Positions 36,072-48,000 of a stretch of 64,000 bases of DNA are shown here, piece by piece. Source of the DNA: Thelephora terrestris (Eukaryota; Basidiomycota; Agaricomycetes; Thelephorales; Thelephoraceae); the NCBI GenBank assembly GCA_015956445.1, contig WIUZ02000002.1, positions 2,728,001 through 2,792,000 on the forward strand, in the 5' to 3' direction. The translations under genes and the position numbers were made by a program. Positions within the stretch are counted from its first letter, which is position 1. Every line of letters begins with the position of its first letter. The notes beneath the pieces are model-generated. The model had not been told where the DNA came from. It worked only from the letters and a program-made list of their open reading frames with translations, and searched no databases.

Positions 36072-37348
36072 GGCTCACGTGCATACAACTTGAGGGGGTT
36101 TCTGTGAGGGAGGGTAGGCGAGGGGGGGCGAAATTGACGAAAGGGCCTCAGAGTTGGTTGGAAGGAGGTGGAGGGGGGCCAGCAGGTTATAAACGAAGAG
36201 TTCAAATGGGGGGCGATGCATCAGGAATGTGATAGGCAACAGAGAAAAAAAATAATGTTCTTGCTTCTCGTCCAGTGACGCCGACACATCAGTGATACTG
36301 CAATCAAAGGGGATGAAAACAGAGTTTTTTTCATCGTTACTGATGGACAAGGACAATAAGTAGAAGAAGTGGGCGTCACCATTCCGTTGGGCTAGGGGCT
36401 GGTATACTGATCCGGATGATTTTATGGATGGCGTTGTAGTACGCCTATAAAGAGAAAAATTGACCCTGCACAATAAGTACAAGTCAATGCGCCATTTGCA
36501 ATGGAGGACCCACACAAATCGGCCGGTGGGAAAATACGTCGAGCCATGATCGCAGTGTTCAATGTTCAATGCTGTCAATACTGATGCCTCTGTGACGGCT
36601 CCCCGCAAACTGGATTTCGTGAGTTTCCGACCAGGTTATAGAGTCACGAACTAACCAGGGAAAGGGTGAAACAATCGGTAGATAGTGCCGCTTCCACCTT
36701 TCCCGATGGACTTTATCTCCTGATTTCTGCAGGTTGTGAACCTTTTGTTACTTCTCGCAGATCTATTGTTCGAGTCGCAGGACGCACGCGGCAGGGTCTG
36801 AAACCGATAAAGCGCCCAAAATATTCAGACTTGATCCACAGTTCGAATGGCTTCTATTGTGAGTACCACCCTCCTAACGCGATGGAATTCGGGAGGAAAA
36901 CCAGCCTACTAAACAGTGACGCGAGCCAAGCGGGAGTCCAGTCCTTAGCCTTGAAAGGGAGGAAGTGACGAGCGCTCTGATTCCAGCACTCTTAAGGTTG
37001 CAACGGGTGCTTTTGCGCGATGCGGGAAGTCGGCCGAGTACAACCCACTCACATAGATCCAAACTGGTGCCCAATTCACGTCGTGGCCCGACATTGTGAT
37101 CGATCCTCTGGGGACTTTGCCACCAGGCAACCTCAGGGATAACGGTAGAATCGCTCTCCACTGGCCCCCACCACGTCCTCTGTCCCTTTTCTAAATCCCG
37201 AGGGCGGCAGTAAAAATGAATCCTGAACTGGCATTTATTTTGTCGTTAATGCATCGCCGAGCGGCAGGAAAGAAACCGACGATGATAGATGATCTCCAGA
37301 AGAACGGACCCAGCGGAATAGTCTAGTCCGACCAGAGAGGGGGTCAAC
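36072..37348. other. Intergenic region
   Basis: About 1.3 kb. A 177-codon open frame on the minus strand (36075-36608) overlaps the upstream region of the membrane gene but has no domain or splice support, so I take it as chance. No RNA or repeat seen. Confidence 0.4.
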
Positions 37349-38017
37349 TCAGCTGCGCACAGGCGCAGGACCAAGAACGACAAACTCAATGTCACCTGTC
37401 AGCGTAGCTTGGAAAGGAATGACCAACTCCACCGTTTGAGCCACACCTCGAAGACTGGGCCGAGTAGAATAGGTGGCAGGAAGGGCGGCGGCCAGGGAAG
37501 TCCGAGTACAGGTGTCCCAACGACTTCCGACATCCTCGATGGTGGATTGAGGTGAATTGTCCGTCCAATCTCCGGCGCTGGTATCGATGATACGAACGAT
37601 TTGAAACCAGAGGGAGCGCACCAGATTCTCTATTCGATTCGATACACGAACTCGACAGACAAACACGCTGACGGAGGTCAGCAACGGCCAGAACGGGGGA
37701 ATGATAAGGGGGGGAGGGGTAAGCCCGGAAGGCCGTCGTGAGCTACACCCCCAAATCACGAAAAGCAGCCCGCGGCACATTGGCCCACAAGTCAAAGGTG
37801 AGCAGACGACTTACGGTTGGGGATCGTCGCAGCTCGATCGGATCGCTTGATCCTGATTCACCTGCTCAGCTTCACCCTCCTCACGAATCACCGAGATGAC
37901 GTCTTTTACTAAGCTTTTAATGTCCGATCTAGCCAATGTGTCACTCGAACAGTGAGTCGGTAGAGACGAATCAAGGACCGTCAGGGCAAAGAGGAGGCAA
38001 CAGTGCGAGCACAGCAC
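37349..38017 (-). CDS. Possible small protein of unknown function
   Basis: Two exons fit: MLCSHCCLLFALTVLDSSLP from 38017, ending CDDPQP at a GTAAGT donor, and an exon after CTCCGTCAG continuing VFVCRVRVSNRIENLVRSLW to GPAPVRS. Together they would give roughly 170 residues. The first 20 residues are hydrophobic and cysteine-rich and could be a signal peptide. I recognise no domain. The reading stays open across the splice in one phase, which is the main support. It could equally be non-coding. Confidence 0.35.
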
Positions 38018-38941
38018 GAATCACGGAGTCGAGGTGGATAGTAATCTTCCACCGCTTTACGCTTCCGTCGTTATGTCGTCATAGTAGGATGTGACCAGCT
38101 GTAATCAGACTCGACGGGGATCAGAGTGAAGAAAAGCGGGCTTATGACCAGTGTGGCAATTGCTGAGAAGGCGATTGTGATGACGTCGCCGCCCGTCATT
38201 AGAGTCGATCATTCCCATACATCCTCCTCGCTCTCTGTTTGACCTGCGAACATCAAGTACATATTGATAAGAGATATATATCTGGGCTACCGACGACATC
38301 AGCAAATACATAAGTCTCGTTAAATACAACCAAGATCGACAAGATATCTTTCTCTCCGTCCCGGTTGTGTATGCTTGATTAGGGTTCGGTATCGGGCTTT
38401 CTAAATCGTGGACAGATGAAGAGGGGGGGGGGGGAAGGAGAAACATCAAAGGCCCAGAAGAGAAGCAAAACACGACGAGATGGAGACCTGGGGAGAAAAC
38501 AGGAGTCGAAAGAGGTAAAGAATAAATATAGGAGGAAACACTGGAGAGCGATCCGGTACAGCGATGGAGAAGGACGCAGAGGAAGGGTAATCTAGCTATC
38601 GAAGCAGTTTGGTTTCTACGCTACAAGGAAATGGGGGAGATGTGAGGTGAGAGCGAACCGATAATGTTAGATACGGTTGGGAGGTCTTGGGGACGATAGA
38701 TAGTACATACGGGGAAGATACGAGGTCCACGACAGAATGCACAATAATAGAGGAAAAAGCGATGGCAAAACGAACGAGAAAAATATAGCAGATGGAAGGT
38801 TGCAGGATCATTAGAACGTGCGACCAAAGGAATCGTGGACGAACGTGTGGGTTCTAATTTGATGCGCCAAGCATCGAGGCGGTCTTGACAGAATGACCCA
38901 ACGAGAATGGGCTGGCATTGGACCCGTTGTTGGCAGCGTCA
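38018..38941. other. 3' flank of the Crz1-like gene
   Basis: About 920 bp. The stretch around 38590-38640 is similar to 60769-60812 downstream of the kinase-fused copy, so the duplication that made the fusion carried this flank too. A 12-base G run lies at 38423-38434. No gene seen. Confidence 0.45.
38423..38434. repeat. G homopolymer (12 bases)
   Basis: A simple poly-G tract in non-coding DNA. Its length may be unreliable in the assembly. Confidence 0.8.
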
Positions 38942-41301
38942 TTACATCATTACGCCGCTCATCCAGTTATCGGGCTCAGCTTTGACATTGCCACGGTAAT
39001 CGCCGCCGATGGAACCCATACCGCCGAGGTCCATCGCCACGAAGCTACCAGCAGAGTCCGGAGGGCCTGATCCCATCGAGTTTCCAGAGCTGAGCCCAGC
39101 GGAACTGATGGTGCCATTGGCTTGGGCTTCGTCCTGAGCCTTCTGACAGTCCTGTCCTCCCTCTGAACGGACTGGAAGGATTGAGTCGACGATTGGTTAG
39201 ATGAAACGGAGATGAACTTACGATGACGATTGAGCGCGTCCATCCTTTGAAACGATTTGTTGCAACCCTCACACTTGTGTGGCCGATAATTGAAATGAAG
39301 CTGCTCGTGGCGCTTGCAGTCATGGGCCCTTGCAAACCCTTTCCCGCACCCAGGCCACTTGCACTGGAATGGTTTCTCCTCGTTATGTGAACGCATATGG
39401 CCTATACAGGCAGGTGAGCACTATTTCACGTAGTAGTCGATGTGACGCACCTTTGAGGTTGAAGTGACGAGTGAAGGTACTTCCGCACCCAGGAACAGGA
39501 CAAGCAAAATTCGCATCCGTCTTCCTTCGCCTTTCGCTGGCCTCCGCCGTGGCCGTGGTCGTAACGTTAGGTTTGCTGACTAAGGATCCAGGGGTCGTGG
39601 AGTTGCCCAAATGGGGGTCCATATCTGCAAGATTTGACCCTGGGTCGAGTTGTTGACCAAGCTCCCCGATACCGCCGGGTGGCAATCCAAATGAGGAAGC
39701 ACCGTAGGCCGGCATTGATGTAGGTCTGCTTCTAGAAGAGACCGGGAGGCTTTGCGGACTGGGGATGGATGGTAAGGGGTCGTAGCCAAGGAGTGGGGAG
39801 GCCTTTGGGCTGGGATAGGGACTAGCACGAGAGCTCCCCGGTGTACTGTGTGGTCCGACTCCGCCACGATCCCTAGAACCGCTCGAGCTCCTCCTATGAT
39901 GACCCCGATAGAAGCTGGAAATAGGCTCTGTTGGATGTAGAAACTGCTGCCCTGCGGCACTGAGATTGTCCGCCGCGGTACGAGCGATAAATTCCGGATG
40001 TGATGAGGGTGGATAAGAGATTCCGCCCTCAGACCTAGAATGCCTATGCCCGGATACCCTTCCACCACCATCGGATCTAGCTCTCCGTAGACTGGGGGCA
40101 GTAAATGCCATTTCAGGGCTTAGGAATTGAGAATCCGTTTGTGGCTTTCCCCCAAAGCTATAGTTATCGGATACACCCAGTTGCGGGGAAGTGTTGGAGA
40201 AAGCGGACTGGTAAGTATCGGAGGAGAACAAGACCCGCGCCTGTGGCTGTGGGCTGGTGGATGCGAGAATGTCGTTGGGATTTACGCCGGTCTTATTGTG
40301 ATTATAGGAGGAAGGATCGGGAGAAGCGACTGCCCATGCTGGTGGTCGGGTGGATGTGTCAGACTTGCTACGGGTCCGTGGCTGCTGAGGAGCAAGGTAG
40401 TTGTCAAGGGCGTTTGATTGCGAATTGCTGAAATCGGAATCGATACGGGTATCAAATGGGATATTGTGAGGAGTCGCTTCCGTGTTCCAAGTCGGAGGGG
40501 CCGAAGCTGTGAAAAAGGAGTAAATCTTTGATATGGAGGGAAGATGGGAAATCAAAGTAGAAAAAGCGTACTCTGTGCTGGATTGTTGATAAACGGAACC
40601 GTGTGAGGGAGTCCCCCTGAAATGGGCGTGGCGGGGACGATGTGTAGCTGTGGTCCATTCATAACACCGCCGTCGCCTTGGGGTGCATTGATCATGGGAG
40701 TGTTTGCGCGTAGATCTCCGGGATTCATGGAAGGAGAAGCGTCAGGGATGAGTATGGAGGGAGGGGACGGAGGTTTGTGAGAAGGGGAGCTCGGTTTGTC
40801 AGGAGGGAGCAGGGAGGTGCTCCAGTGTGGCGACTCGAACCTAAGCGATTCGAAATTGTGAATGGGAGGGGAACAGGGGTTGTAGTGGGAGTGAGACGAA
40901 ACGGAAGAGGCTCGGGAGCGAGATTCGCTCTCTTGTTCTGGAAGGCCGTTAGAAGAGCCGGGCGAGCTGTGGTCAAAGGGTTGGTCGAAGCCACCGTCGA
41001 TTGGAGGAGTTACTGAGACTGAGACATGAGGGTTCATGAAGTTGAGAAGCGGATTGGGGATATTGGAGGGGGCGTCGTATTCCGCTGGGTCGTAATCTGG
41101 TTGGTCGCTGAGATCGGTGACGTCGAACTCGAGCTCGGAGAAGGCGGTGCAGGGAGAGTTCTGGTAAGAACCGTTATAAGAGGGTGTCTGAGGCAGGTTT
41201 GGAGAGGGGGCGGTAAAGTCGAATTCGAAGCGATTGTCGATGGAAAGGTCTGGGGAACCATAGCCCTGACTCTGGTCGTTTAAATAGTCGTGGCTATCCA
41301 T
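38942..41301 (-). CDS. Crz1-like C2H2 zinc-finger transcription factor
   Basis: Exons 41301-40572, 40506-39451, 39401 to about 39229, and a last exon to 38942 join in frame. The N-terminal ~600 residues are disordered and rich in Ser, Pro and Gly. Three fingers end the protein: [19 protein letters not shown] followed by [23 protein letters not shown] followed by EQLH; and [18 protein letters not shown] followed by RSEGGQDC. The order, the linker after finger 1, the AHDCKRH core of finger 2 and the final DALNRHLRSEGG...C resemble calcineurin-responsive Crz1/Prz1 factors, so a calcium/stress role is a reasonable inference. A PSILIP hexapeptide in exon 1 resembles the calcineurin-docking PxIxIT motif but lacks the final threonine. 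Another C2H2 family cannot be excluded. Confidence 0.85.
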
Positions 41302-44300
41302 GGCGGGGGAGGGGGGGAGGGGTTGTTGACCTGTGCAGCGAGTTTGACCCCTTCGGCTGGCTGTGTGCAAGAGATCGAGATGAAGATTGGAGGCAAGAGG
41401 AAGAAAAAAAAGAGGATGGGAAGAGCAAGGACAACTAATTCAAACTCCGCCCCTCTTTCTCTAACAGGCCTCACTCACCACAAGAGGCCGCTGGGTAAAT
41501 AAATTCTGGTTACTTTCCCGCCAGAGGCCACTGAAGAGACGACCAGCATATCTCGGGATTTTTCCTGCACTCTCCACGGTCTCCAATCGATGGCCACAAT
41601 TTCATGTCACGATGTAGATCGCATCCACCCCTGCAGGTCTGAGTCTACATTCCTTCAGACTCAGAAACGTGGATCTGTTTCAGTCATCGTTTTTTTCGTT
41701 TTTTCTTCCGTTGGAGTTTTGCTTCCGGCTGCCGCATGCAAGCCTCGACACAGCCTCACAGAAAGGGGTGCAGGCGCCGGCGTCGGAAGCCAGATTTTCT
41801 CGTTTCCTTCTCGCCTACCTCAAGGTATCTATTGTTGAGGTTGACAGTTATCCACCAAAGATCTGAAGGCAACCACCTTGGCCTCGGTTCGGTAATGTGC
41901 CAACATTTCACTTTGCTTGGGCCACGTATTGATCGGAGGTGAATGACCCAACTCGCCGCGAGGCTCGAGTTCCTTAATGTGCCTGTTCTCATTATCGAAA
42001 ACGTGAATGTTCGTAGCCGACGACCGTGAGTCCCATTTCACCCGTTTCACTGTCCAATCATCTGTCTGATATCTTTCCAGTTCCAGTGGATGATCGTCTC
42101 GCGTAATGATCTTGAGCTCTACCCCTGTGTCTCTATTAGGAAGTTAGCCTCCTTCCGCCCGATGATTCAACTATCTGACCCTACACCCAGAAATCCCTTG
42201 GTCTGAGCTCACAGACCGGCTCAAAACCCACGTTGACCCATTCAGGCTCATCCATATGGCTTTTCGCCATTCAATTTTATATTCAGGGTGTGAAATACGG
42301 CTGCTCACGAATTGAGAGACAGAAGTTAAACAGCTTCACGTAATCCACATTGTGTGTATTCCTCGGACCAGCATGAAACTCCCAGGCTCTAGTGCCCGAG
42401 ACAGGAACTTCTTACTCACGAAAGTCCATGGTTTTATCCGACATGCTCGCCGTGAGGCTCACCGCTTGATGACAACTTTCCCTCTGCGGTCAACTCTCGT
42501 AGAGCCCAGGATGCAAAGGTTCAGGCGGCCCAATCATTACGAGACGATACATCGATATTCTACCGTCATGGGAAGCGGTCCCTGGGTTGTTGGCAGGCAA
42601 GAACTCGTTCACCTTCTCTCTATCGTGCATCCTCATCACGCTTCTAGCTCGTTTCATAGGAAAAACGTTCAAGGTCAACGTCGGCTCGATCCCGGGCACC
42701 CTATGTGAAAGAACCTCCCCAAGTAAGAAAGAAATATCCCGACGATGTGCTTAGAACTAATTACTCTATTAACAACAGGCGCCGCTATCCTCGTGGTTTG
42801 CGTTTCATAGAGGTTCGTTTCAACGGCCTGAGAAGCACGATACAATGAGCTAAATCCAACGGAGTTCAGACAGTCGATATATCTCGCTCGACTCGACTGC
42901 GGCGAACTTGTGCAACCCATTGCACTGCTCCCGGGTATCTCGGGGCTTCGGAGCGACCGACAACGCAAGGCCATCAGCGTGCACGGTTCATCCGTCACAC
43001 GACGGGTTGAATCATCAGCTTCGAAAGATTCATTTCCGTACTCGTATCCCCGTTGCTGGAGCCACCCTGACTCCATGATGAAAATCTGTAAATCGCCGCG
43101 CAGCGTGGTGCGTATGAATTGGTGCCCACGAACAGAAAGATTTCGAGTCGATCTAACATTCGGTTTTTGCCTCCCACCCTGGATTTGTGCAGCAAAATTG
43201 TGTGGACATTCAACGTCTAAACGTTGACCCTCTACTATCTAATTTCAGACGACCCACGGATGAGAACAAGCGCTCCGGCGGGGTCATCCAGAGTTGGCAC
43301 CAACGCCCTTGAGTTAGGTTCGTGGTTCTAAATTTACTCCCGGGTGGCAGTGAAGAGTGACGATAGCCAGCACAGGCACGCCCGGGATATGTCACCGACT
43401 TCTAGACTAGCCGGCGAGGCTGTACGGCACCGCCCCAATCCACGTGACATAAGGGCGGTTTCAACGAGGATGCGGCGAGGCAAACGATGACAGTTACGTC
43501 GACGGCTGAACAAGCCGGATCGCTCACGGAACCGTCAATTTTGCCGATTCTGGGCCTTCACCGTGATGCCATCGTCAATCTCGCTCGTACGCTTGAATAC
43601 CACTTTCTCACCCATGTGTTTGCCTTGCGCATTGAGCGGTTTTGCACCCAATCTACTGATTAGTGATACCCACCTCGGAATGATCCGTTCTCCGCTCGAC
43701 GTGCTACATGAATGGGTTGCGCTCACGGAAATGCTGTGTTCGAGGTGAGTTCGAAACGTTACTCAGGCCACCGGCTTGGTCGTCGCGGTACCACATTCTA
43801 TCCCCGCGCGGTCCGAAATAAATTGCGGACCTTCCTTCAGGTTTGCACCTACTTATCATCAAATCAATGAGCCAAGCAAAACCAGAAGGGATTACGGGAG
43901 CGTTTGTCGGTTTCACCTTTAAAAGGACACTCTTTCTTACCGACGAGTCTCATATCTCTATAGGCGGCTATCGTCACAAATTTGAGCTTAAGCATTGTAT
44001 CTAAGCTCATGTTATGCTTCGAAGGGTTCATCAAGATCTGCTTCTGAAACACCCCTAATGTCTGGGAACAGCGCATACGTGTTGGGTATGTATCTATCCG
44101 CTTCCCACATCTTTCTCCTCGATACAACGCACTGAGGGGCCGCGGCCGATCAAAACGCGAAGTTGACACACCAATCAGGGCGTGAGAAGTTTCAGCTTCC
44201 CGCTTCTCGGACAACTCCGGTCGCCGAAGAAGTTGTGGCCTCAGGTGCTTCAAGCACCCCCCACGCTTGTTGCATTGAATGCGGTCTGCACGGCCAACAA

Positions 44301-45238
44301 TTCCGGATGTTTGGGGATCATATATATCATACTCCAGTAAAAACACTCGCGGATATCCAACAGCGCTGTCAAAACATCCGCGGTGACGGACGTTTATAGA
44401 TCTCCCCCAATGGCGTTGACTGTATATCCGGGGATGTCCCACCCGATCTCCTTGCACATGGGTCCTCAATTCTTCAGTCGTGTGAATGTTCCAATTTATT
44501 GCTATCTTCAGGTGCTTGCGTTCAGACGCTTCGCCGCTCCCAGATTAGGCGAAACGATCCAAGCTCACACGGAATCCTCCCCATCGGGTAGCAGCACCGG
44601 TGGTCTGTCACCCTGCTAGGCCAAATGAACAATCCATGTGAACCCCGTTCGACCGCGACCCGTGTGTTGTCACCGGTCCGCTTGCAGCGAAGGGGTGTAT
44701 CAAGGGGCTTCACAACAGCTAGGTAGTAACACCTCCCACCCTCGGTCCCTTCGGGCTTACCTCAGGCATCACATCAGCTATGGTGTGAGGCTATGAGCTC
44801 AACCCCTTCTATCATTGCCGTAGCACCTTTCCCAACTTAACTACAATCGCCGATGATAACCTCTTAAGTTTCGGTTCCTCACCGAACGCTAGTACTTTGG
44901 TGCAACGGCGGCAGTATACTTATCATCGAATCCTGCCTCGTAATATCTCGCCCGTGAGCTCAGGTTAAATATGCGTTAACTCCCACGCAGGAATCCGAGG
45001 TCGAGTATCTCCCAACGATGAGGTGCTGGAGCTAATCTCTGATAGCATCCGCCTCCAGGCCCCGGTCCATTCTAGGGGTTTATCCGAGTCACTGCCCACA
45101 CAAACAGATAAGATAGCGGTAAAATGTGCCCAAGAAATAAGCAAAATAAACGAAACATTGCTACACTAAATACACCCATCCAAATCTCAACAAGGAGGTA
45201 GAAGTCCAACGATGCTCGACGCATGATACACGAACGTT
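41302..45238. other. Large region without recognisable genes
   Basis: Almost 4 kb. The part next to 41.3 kb probably holds the promoter of the Crz1-like gene. Open frames of 60-200 codons occur on both strands (for example 43864-44469, minus) but overlap each other, lack domains and do not form a splice-compatible gene. I found no terminal repeats, tRNA or transposase. It may be old repeat-derived DNA. Confidence 0.4.
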
Positions 45239-46785
45239 TCATACATCGCGCACTATGGATGATGTGTCAAACATCATCGGCGCCTGTCCCGAAGTATTTA
45301 TCCATTCGGCGATCGAATCCATGTTCGTTTCGAGGATGGGATCAGGACGGTCCCTTTGACAGTCCAGAGACTCGTGAACTACATCCTCGTCGACATCCTC
45401 GATGTTCGTCAACACGCGTGATAATATCGACGATGGGGCGGAACTTGCGACCCCTACGCTCGTTCCAGAATATTCACCTGACTCTCGGAGGTTGAGCATT
45501 AATCGAGAGGCCAGCACACTAGCCAGACTGACGACCATGTCAGCGTTCCTTCTGACTTATCTGAATGATGTTCTCACATGTTCGTCATCGTCACCGGAAC
45601 TCCGCGCATTTTCTCCTTGAAGACGACGTGAGAGTATGTACAAACCGCTGATGGTGAAACTCACAGCCCCATGCTGCTCCATTGAAATCAGTCGAAACGT
45701 TCCATAAATCGGCAATGGGCACATACCAAGAGAGGGATGACGGTGGATAACATCGCTAGGGTGGTGACTCTGCATGTGATTCTTGAGCATCCCCAATCCC
45801 TCAACAGGAGAAACGATATGTACCCGTAGTACATGACGCCTAGATTGTTAACTCAGTACCGTTTAAAACTGTCTCAGAAGATGCCCTTACCATCTCGTAT
45901 TAGTACGTGGGTGAGTGCGTTGTTTTTTCCACTCCTCCGTTTAATGTAGATCACCCGCACGAGCGTCAGCACGACCACAATGAAGTCGAAGACCATAACA
46001 CTGCCCCAAATCACAGCCAGACCTGAAGCGAAGTCATGAGGGTCAGAAAAATGCGTAGTGATACCGTGAAACTCACGCCATGGCCTAGCAAGGTTGGATG
46101 AGCAACGGCGATTACTAGACGTACTTGAATTCACTCACTCAGACTCTGAGAGAGCGCTGTTCAAGCAGTTCATATTCCCGCCGGAAAACGATGAACCCAT
46201 CGCATGTTTTATGCCCTGATGAAGCATGTACTGGATCGATTCACTTCATTTCAGGGAGCGGATAGGCCTGATTTCGGTGGTCGTGACTCACTGCACTGAC
46301 TGCAATGGCAGTGAAACCTAAAGAGGTCAACCCAGCGAGCACCGCGCGGCTCCTGTTATACAAGGCGTAAGTCCTCGTGATGAAGATCGCTGGTCATCGG
46401 TGAGCCAACTCTCTGCGGAAAGGTCGTATGCCATCGGAAACATACACCCAATAACAGTTTGCATCATAAACGTCAGGATTTGACGATAAGGGAAAAAAGG
46501 CTTGCAAATGCGATTCAAAGCAGAATTGTGCCGGACAACTCTCTGGAGGATGAACGGGACGTGGCCTATGACCCCAAAGTATCGGTTGAGAAAGAACAAG
46601 ATGGATCCCCACTGCTTGAAGCTATGCTGCGACCAAAACAGGCGGAGTTCGAGGTCGAAGGTCAACGCGTAATCGTAGTAGAGCAGTGCTGTGTGGTGCG
46701 CTGCAGTCAGGACGCTGGGCAAAATGATATATACGCAAGATATGACCCATACTGAGCGCAATGACCGAACCGATTGCTTGACCAT
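45239..46785 (-). CDS. DUF6533-type multi-pass membrane protein
   Basis: The first exon, from 46785, has YYDYALTFDLELRLFWSQ and ILFFLNRYFGVIGHVPFIL, the signature of the basidiomycete DUF6533 N-terminal membrane block. After an intron comes AIFITRTYALYNRSRAVLAG, then MGSSFSGGNMNCLNSALSES, TSSNRRCSSNLARPW, VIWGSVMVFDFIVVVLTLV-RVIY, and a last exon VVSLASVLASRLMLNLRESG with a polar tail. Together these give about seven membrane helices. The function of the family is unknown, although the topology suggests a receptor. The join between the exons at about 45.85 and 45.54 kb is unclear, so the 3' half may be decaying. Confidence 0.7.
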
Positions 46786-47405
46786 GGGACCTGGTTGAAG
46801 TCAAATATTCAAATCAGCATTCGCACAGAAGGGGTAGAAAGACGAAAACGACGCAACTGGCCCCGATCAATATAAGTCACTGCCTCGGAACCCATCTGTG
46901 AGCAAGGAAAAGGGAGATAAAACCAACGACTACATCTTTCCCTCGGGTTAATGAACCTCCTTCACCTCGGGCGACTTTCTGCGGGATCAGCCTATCAGTT
47001 CAACTAATTGCTCCCCGAGATCACAGTTGTATAACACTGGTGGCGGTTGCTGATGTGAGGTCTTCAGACTTAGCTCTCCCTCTAGTTGACCACTTTTGTT
47101 CGACATTTGCGGCGAACCTCTGGGGATCAAGGGTCGTCTCTCGACATATGAACGCAGGTGTGTCGGATCACTGATTCACATCGGTTGGGTCGGGGACTAG
47201 AGCATTCAGGGTTAGAAACGCGTGGGATACAATTGCCGCTATGCTTTCTACAGAAGCTGTCTTCGAGTATCCCACGGTGGCGGACCCTGGGCGTTATCAC
47301 TCTTGGTGGGAGTTCGGCTAGCTGCGACCCGAACATCGTCAGACCCGGATAATTGGAAAAGATTCCACTCAGTCATGTATTTTCAATGAAAAAAGCTTTT
47401 TTAAC
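46786..47405. other. Spacer between the DUF6533-type gene and tRNA-Val
   Basis: About 620 bp. No gene or repeat recognised. Confidence 0.35.
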
Positions 47406-47479
47406 GGTTCGGTGGCGTAGTTGGTTATCGCATCTGTCTAACACACAGAAGGTCCCCGGTTCGAGCCCGGGCCGAATCA
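47406..47479 (+). tRNA. tRNA-Val (anticodon AAC), copy 1
   Basis: 74 nt with no intron. The acceptor stem pairs GGTTCGG with CCGAATC (one G-T pair), followed by discriminator A. The D loop contains AGTTGGTTA, the anticodon loop is CTAACAC with anticodon AAC, and the T arm has the GGTTCGAGCCC form. CCA is not encoded, as expected for a nuclear gene. It is identical to the copy at 49303-49376. Confidence 0.95.
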
Positions 47480-47480
47480 C

Positions 47481-47485
47481 TTTTT
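47481..47485 (+). terminator. RNA polymerase III terminator
   Basis: Five T residues one base after tRNA-Val copy 1. Confidence 0.75.
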
Positions 47486-47899
47486 GTCCACTTTCTAGTC
47501 AGAGTTTTGTCGGAAATAGTAATGGCGGCTTCGCTTGATTCAACACGCGCAAGTGCGCAGGTCATTGCGACTTCATGTGAAAGCAGATGTTTCAATTTCA
47601 TTAGCCATCGGAGGCACTGCCAGTCCAACTCAAGCATATGTGATTCCTGGAAAACGTGAAGGGCGTGCGTTTGTCGGGAATCGAAGTGTGACCATCGGAA
47701 CCCATCAAGCATCCTGCCCCTCTTCGGTTGGGATAGCAATGAGGCAGCCATCGCAGGGAACTCTACAGACAATCGCTCGTCGCGGTCCGGGACACGATAG
47801 ATTCTCCGATAACAATGGACATAGCGTGGAACGACCCAGATATAAATATAAGTCAATCATGACCGCCAGACAGACCGGGGCGGGAGCGCGAGGGGGTTA

Positions 47900-48000
47900 G
47901 GCACCTCCCGCACCAGAATATTTTCAATCGGAGTGGTTCTCAGAAGCGAAAGCATCAATCTGGGCCCTCATCCTCCTAATTCATCCTTTGTCCTTCGTCC
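47900..48000 (-). pseudogene. Fragment of the last exon of the gene at 49821-52577
   Basis: GCGAAAGCATCAA.CTGGG.CCTCATCCT occurs both here and at 49881-49910, where it encodes the C-terminal MRTQFDAFAS segment on the minus strand. Only about 100 bp remain and no coding capacity survives. It marks the far end of the tRNA-containing duplication. Confidence 0.6.

Larger units (their letters stand above)
47406..48000. repeat. Segmental duplication, unit 1 (tRNA-Val plus gene tail)
   Basis: This interval matches 49303 to about 49930 in the same order: identical tRNA-Val, then diverged but alignable stretches (GTGCGTTTGT with different flanks; GACAATCGCTCGTCGCGGTC against ACGATCGCTCATCGCGATCT), and finally a tail of the protein gene that begins at 52577. 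The tRNA is perfectly conserved while the flanks have drifted, which points to an old duplication with selection or gene conversion on the tRNA. Confidence 0.65.

Noticed and set aside
36075-36608. Long open frame of 177 codons on the minus strand upstream of membrane copy B
   Set aside because: It overlaps the leader and promoter of the real gene, shows no domain or periodic pattern, and has no counterpart upstream of copy A.
43864-44469. Open frame of 201 codons, minus strand
   Set aside because: Rich in Arg, Cys and His without any motif, overlapped by other open frames, and without splice partners. It looks like chance or very old repeat DNA.
47158-47352. Open frame before tRNA-Val that might be a transposase remnant
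   Set aside because: No catalytic motif, terminal repeat or target duplication could be seen.
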